Origin: JAZGDL01 sp036477795
GTDB lineage: Bacteria > Planctomycetota > Phycisphaerae > UBA1845
Direction: 5' to 3'
DNA: 7,377 nucleotides
NCBI GenBank assembly: GCA_036477795.1
Contig: JAZGDL010000013.1
Span: forward strand, 1 to 7,377
The notes beneath the pieces were generated by a model that saw only the letters and a program-made list of their open reading frames with translations, made no database searches and was not told where the DNA came from. This document shows, piece after piece, positions 4,479-7,377 of the stretch; within the stretch, counting starts at the first letter, position 1; each line of letters starts with the position of its first letter. The translations under genes and the position numbers were made by a program.

Positions 4479-5342
4479 ATGGAACGTAAGAACCAGGACA
4501 AGACCGTGGGGGTCGTCGGCGCCGGCACCATGGGCCGGGGCATCGCACAGGTGTTCGCCCAGGCGGGGTTCAAAGTGAGGTTGTACGATGCGGTACCCGC
4601 CGCACTCGAAGCCGCAGCCGGCATGATCGGAAAACTGCTCGACCGGGCGGTGGACAAGGGAAGAATGGAAAAGGCTGAGGCTGACGCTACCAGGGAACGT
4701 ATCGTTCCGACAAGTGTCCTCTCCGACATCGGCAAGCCACAGCTTATCATCGAAGCCGCCACCGAGCTGCTCGACATCAAGATCGAGATTCTCAAATCCA
4801 TTGACTCGCTTGTCGAAGAAGGCGGCATCATCGCCACCAACACCAGCAGCATCAGCATCACCAAGCTCGGTGCCGTCGTTTCCAACCCGCAGCGCTTCGT
4901 CGGCATGCACTTTTTCAACCCCGTGCCGGTCATGCAGCTCGTCGAAGTAGTTCGAGGCCTGGAAACGTCCGACGCGACCATCCAGGAAACCTGCGCCGTG
5001 GCGGAAGCCGTGGGAAAGACCCCGCTCATAGTGAACGACCATCCCGGTTTCGTATCCAATCGCGTCCTCATGCCCATGATCAACGAAGCCGCCTTCACCT
5101 TGCAGGACGGCGTTGCCGACGCCGAAACCATTGACGGCATAATGAAGATGGGCATGAATCATCCCATGGGACCGCTGGCCTTGGCGGACCTCATCGGAAT
5201 CGACGTATGCCTCTTCATATTGGAAGTGCTGCACCGCGACCTGGGCGAAGACCGATATCGGCCATGCCCGCTTCTGCGTAAGATGGTCGATGCGGGACGG
5301 CTCGGCCGAAAAACCAAGCGAGGGTTCTACTCATATGACTAG
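4479..5342 (+). CDS. hbd: 3-hydroxybutyryl-CoA dehydrogenase (3-hydroxyacyl-CoA dehydrogenase)
   Basis: A 287-residue NAD-dependent cytoplasmic enzyme that oxidises (S)-3-hydroxybutyryl-CoA to acetoacetyl-CoA, or the reverse. The Rossmann signature VGAGTMGRG is at 13-21 with Asp37 as the NAD ribose ligand. Ser123 lies in NTSS, the catalytic pair is His144 (GMHFFNPVPVM) and Glu156, and Asn194 is in HPGFVSNR. The C-terminal dimer domain ends with GRKTKRGFYSY. Length matches single-domain family members, so it is not a fused FadB-type protein. GGGAGA (4467-4472) lies 6 nt before the ATG. The stop lies 8 nt inside the following hydratase gene, so the two are coupled. It is the last oxidation step of the route proposed for this operon. 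Confidence 0.95.
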   Translation: MERKNQDKTVGVVGAGTMGRGIAQVFAQAGFKVRLYDAVPAALEAAAGMIGKLLDRAVDKGRMEKAEADATRERIVPTSVLSDIGKPQLIIEAATELLDIKIEILKSIDSLVEEGGIIATNTSSISITKLGAVVSNPQRFVGMHFFNPVPVMQLVEVVRGLETSDATIQETCAVAEAVGKTPLIVNDHPGFVSNRVLMPMINEAAFTLQDGVADAETIDGIMKMGMNHPMGPLALADLIGIDVCLFILEVLHRDLGEDRYRPCPLLRKMVDAGRLGRKTKRGFYSYD

Positions 5343-6090
5343 CCACACGCATGCCCAACTCACCATCGACGGCTCGCTCGGAACCGTCACGCTATCGTCC
5401 GAGAAGGGCGTCAACGTCATGTCCAGCAAAGCAACGGCCCAACTCGGCGAAGTCGTCGACCAGTTGGCCAACAACCCGGACATACGCTTTGCCGTGTTTC
5501 GCGCCGAAGGTAGAGTCTTCATTGCCGGCGCCGACATCAAAGAGATGTCCACCTTTGACGCTGCCGCGGCTCGGGACTTCGGCCAGCTCGGGACCGCCCT
5601 GTGCGACGCCATCGAAGCTCTGCCGATGATCACCGTGGCGGCGTTGACCGGAGCGGCCCTGGGCGGCGGTTGCGAGATCGCCTTAGCATGCGACTTCAGG
5701 ATCGCAACTTCTAACGTGCAGATCGGACTGCCTGAAACAACACTGGGGCTGATCCCCGGATGGGGTGGGATACCGCGGGCCACCCGACTGGTCGGCGGGC
5801 CAGCCGCCAAACGGTTGATCTTCAGCGGTACGCCGGTCTCGGCTGAACAGGCAAGAGAACTCGGCTTGATCGACGAGGTGGTCCCCGACCAGGAGGCGTT
5901 GGACGAAGCCGTCAAACAGTTGTGCTCGTCGTTTACGAAGGGGGGACCGGTAGCGATCGGATTGGCCAAGCGGGCCATGCGGGACGGGCAGGACGTGGCT
6001 GCGTTCGCCGCCTGCTTCAACGAGCCGGAGTCTGTAGAAGGCATGAAGGCGTTTGTCCAAAAGCGTGGAGCCGCCTGGGCCAAAGGATGA
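5335..6090 (+). CDS. enoyl-CoA hydratase (crotonase family)
   Basis: A 251-residue crotonase-fold enzyme that adds water to a 2,3-enoyl-CoA such as crotonyl-CoA. Oxyanion-hole segments are FIAGADIKEM (62-71) and ALTGAALGGGCEIALACDF (103-121). Both catalytic acids are present: Glu114 in GGGCEIA and Glu134 in LPETTLGLIPGWGG, which favours true hydratase activity over other crotonase reactions. I chose the ATG at 5335, which overlaps the dehydrogenase by 8 nt and has GAGGGT at 5320-5325; an upstream frame extension to 5290 lies wholly inside the previous gene and lacks family similarity. It is followed by the acyl-CoA mutase gene after only 4 nt. Confidence 0.93.
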   Translation: MTSHTHAQLTIDGSLGTVTLSSEKGVNVMSSKATAQLGEVVDQLANNPDIRFAVFRAEGRVFIAGADIKEMSTFDAAAARDFGQLGTALCDAIEALPMITVAALTGAALGGGCEIALACDFRIATSNVQIGLPETTLGLIPGWGGIPRATRLVGGPAAKRLIFSGTPVSAEQARELGLIDEVVPDQEALDEAVKQLCSSFTKGGPVAIGLAKRAMRDGQDVAAFAACFNEPESVEGMKAFVQKRGAAWAKG

Positions 6091-6094
6091 TCCC

Positions 6095-7377
6095 ATGGGC
6101 ACACCTCCCAACGTCGATAGACCATCGGTCGATCAGGAGGCCGGCGATGACCGACCCTTCGTAGGTCCCGATGAACTGGGCGCTTCACACCCGTCCGATT
6201 CGCCGGGCGAACCCGGTCAGTTCCCCTTCACCCGCGGTATTCACCGGGACATGTACCGGCGTAAGCTCTGGACCATGCGCCAGTTTGCCGGTTTCGGAAC
6301 AGCCCGCCAGACCAACAAACGATTCAAGTACCTGCTCGAAAAAGGGCAGACCGGCCTGAGCACGGCGTTTGACCTTCCGACGCTTATGGGACGGGATAGT
6401 GACGACCCTCTGTCGCTGGGAGAGGTCGGTAGATGCGGTGTAGCCATCTCGTCACTTGCCGACATGCGCCGCCTGTTTGACGGTATCGACCTGGCGTCGG
6501 TCAGCACCAGCATGACCATCAACGCACCGGCCGCGATACTGCTGGCCTTCTACGTCTGCGTCGCCGAGGAGCAGGGGCACGCCCCGGAGCAGTTACAGGG
6601 CACCCTGCAGAACGACATCCTCAAGGAATTCCACGCCCAGAACGAGTACGTCTTCCCGCCGCGACCCAGCGTCAAACTGGTGATCGACACCATCGAATAC
6701 GGCACCCAACAGATGCCGCAGTGGAACACCGTGAGCGTCAGCGGATACCACATCCGCGAAGCCGGCGCCACCGCCGCTGAAGAGCTGGCCTTCACCCTTG
6801 CGGACGGCATGGAGTACACCAGACTGGCCATTGAGCGCGGCCTGCCGGTCGACTCCTTCGCGCCGCGGCTGAGCTTTTTCGTCGACGTTCACAACGACAT
6901 GTTTGAAGAGATCGCCAAGTTCCGCGCTGCCCGCCGCATCTGGGCCAACGTCATGCGCAACAGATTCCACGCCAAGAACGAACGCAGTTGGTGGCTCCGC
7001 TGTCACGCTCAGACAGCCGGCGTCACCCTCACCGAGCAACAACCCATAAACAACGTCGTCCGCGTAGCCTACCAGGCCCTCGCCGCTGTTTTGGGAGGCA
7101 CCCAATCGCTTCACACCAACAGTATGGATGAAACACTGGCATTGCCCTCCGAGGAGGCAGCCAAGGTCGCCTTGAGAACGCAGCAGGTATTAGCCTACGA
7201 GACCAATGTCACCCAGACGGTCGACCCGCTGGGCGGCAGCTATTTCGTCGAAAGACTCACCAGCGAGATGGAAGCCAAGGTGCTGGCCATTTTCGACCAG
7301 ATCGACGCGATGGGCGGCGTCCTCAAAGCCATCGATCGCGGCTTTTTCCGCCGGGCCATCGCCGAGTCCGCAATGCG
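6095..7377 (+). CDS. icmA: B12-dependent acyl-CoA mutase large subunit, isobutyryl-CoA mutase type, 3' partial
   Basis: 427 codons of the substrate-binding TIM-barrel subunit of the methylmalonyl-CoA mutase family. Recognisable segments are GEPGQFPFTRGI, TMRQFAGFGTA, TAFDLPTLMG, TLQNDILKEF, SGYHIREAGAT, FAPRLSFF and GGTQSLHTNS. Residues equivalent to Tyr89 and Arg207 of methylmalonyl-CoA mutase are Phe64 and Gln182, with identical spacing (118), which is the pair reported for isobutyryl-CoA mutase (IcmA Phe80/Gln198). His219 and Gln172 correspond to conserved His244 and Gln197. The position that is Asp in 2-hydroxyisobutyryl-CoA mutase is Ala91. The likely reaction is isobutyryl-CoA to n-butyryl-CoA. 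The ATG at 6095 has AAAGGA at 6082-6087 and lies 4 nt after the hydratase stop. The 3' end is outside the window, so a fused B12 domain cannot be ruled in or out. Confidence 0.9.
   Translation, partial: MGTPPNVDRPSVDQEAGDDRPFVGPDELGASHPSDSPGEPGQFPFTRGIHRDMYRRKLWTMRQFAGFGTARQTNKRFKYLLEKGQTGLSTAFDLPTLMGRDSDDPLSLGEVGRCGVAISSLADMRRLFDGIDLASVSTSMTINAPAAILLAFYVCVAEEQGHAPEQLQGTLQNDILKEFHAQNEYVFPPRPSVKLVIDTIEYGTQQMPQWNTVSVSGYHIREAGATAAEELAFTLADGMEYTRLAIERGLPVDSFAPRLSFFVDVHNDMFEEIAKFRAARRIWANVMRNRFHAKNERSWWLRCHAQTAGVTLTEQQPINNVVRVAYQALAAVLGGTQSLHTNSMDETLALPSEEAAKVALRTQQVLAYETNVTQTVDPLGGSYFVERLTSEMEAKVLAIFDQIDAMGGVLKAIDRGFFRRAIAESAM

Noticed and set aside
6392..6394. Arg100 in the mutase (GRDSD) as a displaced substrate-binding Tyr89 equivalent
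   Set aside because: Counting back from the conserved Gln172/His219 shows that Tyr89 aligns with Phe64 in RQFAGF. Arg100 matches a different position (about 125 in methylmalonyl-CoA mutase), so it is not the specificity residue.

Overview
The window is bacterial, GC-rich and carries all of its supported genes on the + strand. No gene here fixes the taxon. The weak Shine-Dalgarno sites, short GC-rich intergenic hairpins and mix of short-chain acyl-CoA catabolism with toxin-antitoxin debris would suit Planctomycetota or another soil or sediment lineage, but that is only a guess. TGA is used as an ordinary stop by most genes, so the genetic code is standard.

Region 1 (1-662): the 3' part of an AhpD-like (peroxidase-related) gene. 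Its CxxC redox motif reads Cys-His-Tyr-UGA, with the UGA exactly where the second cysteine is expected. The reading frame stays conserved for another 101 codons and a SECIS-like hairpin lies just downstream, so it is probably a selenoprotein. After it come three tandem hairpins flanked by two copies of the last codons and 3' flank of the gene, then a 14-bp perfect palindrome and a sigma70-like promoter.

Region 2 (663-3070): two tandem acyl-CoA dehydrogenases overlapping by ATGA, possibly preceded by a 30-codon leaderless ORF.

Region 3 (3071-4478): an island of toxin-antitoxin genes. It holds a decapitated MNT nucleotidyltransferase fragment, a GC-rich hairpin repeat, an intact DUF433/DUF5615 pair, a complete MNT antitoxin gene, and the first ~17 codons of its HEPN toxin, whose remainder is gone.

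Region 4 (4479-7377): 3-hydroxybutyryl-CoA dehydrogenase, enoyl-CoA hydratase and the large subunit of a B12-dependent acyl-CoA mutase (cut by the window end), tightly coupled by overlap or 4-nt spacing. The mutase has Phe and Gln at the two positions that distinguish isobutyryl-CoA mutase from methylmalonyl-CoA mutase (Tyr and Arg).

Taken together, regions 2 and 4 encode a coherent route: isobutyryl-CoA to n-butyryl-CoA (mutase), to crotonyl-CoA (acyl-CoA dehydrogenase), to 3-hydroxybutyryl-CoA (hydratase), to acetoacetyl-CoA (dehydrogenase). The toxin-antitoxin island appears to have been inserted into this catabolic operon. No thiolase, electron-transfer flavoprotein, B12-binding small subunit or mutase chaperone is visible in the window.
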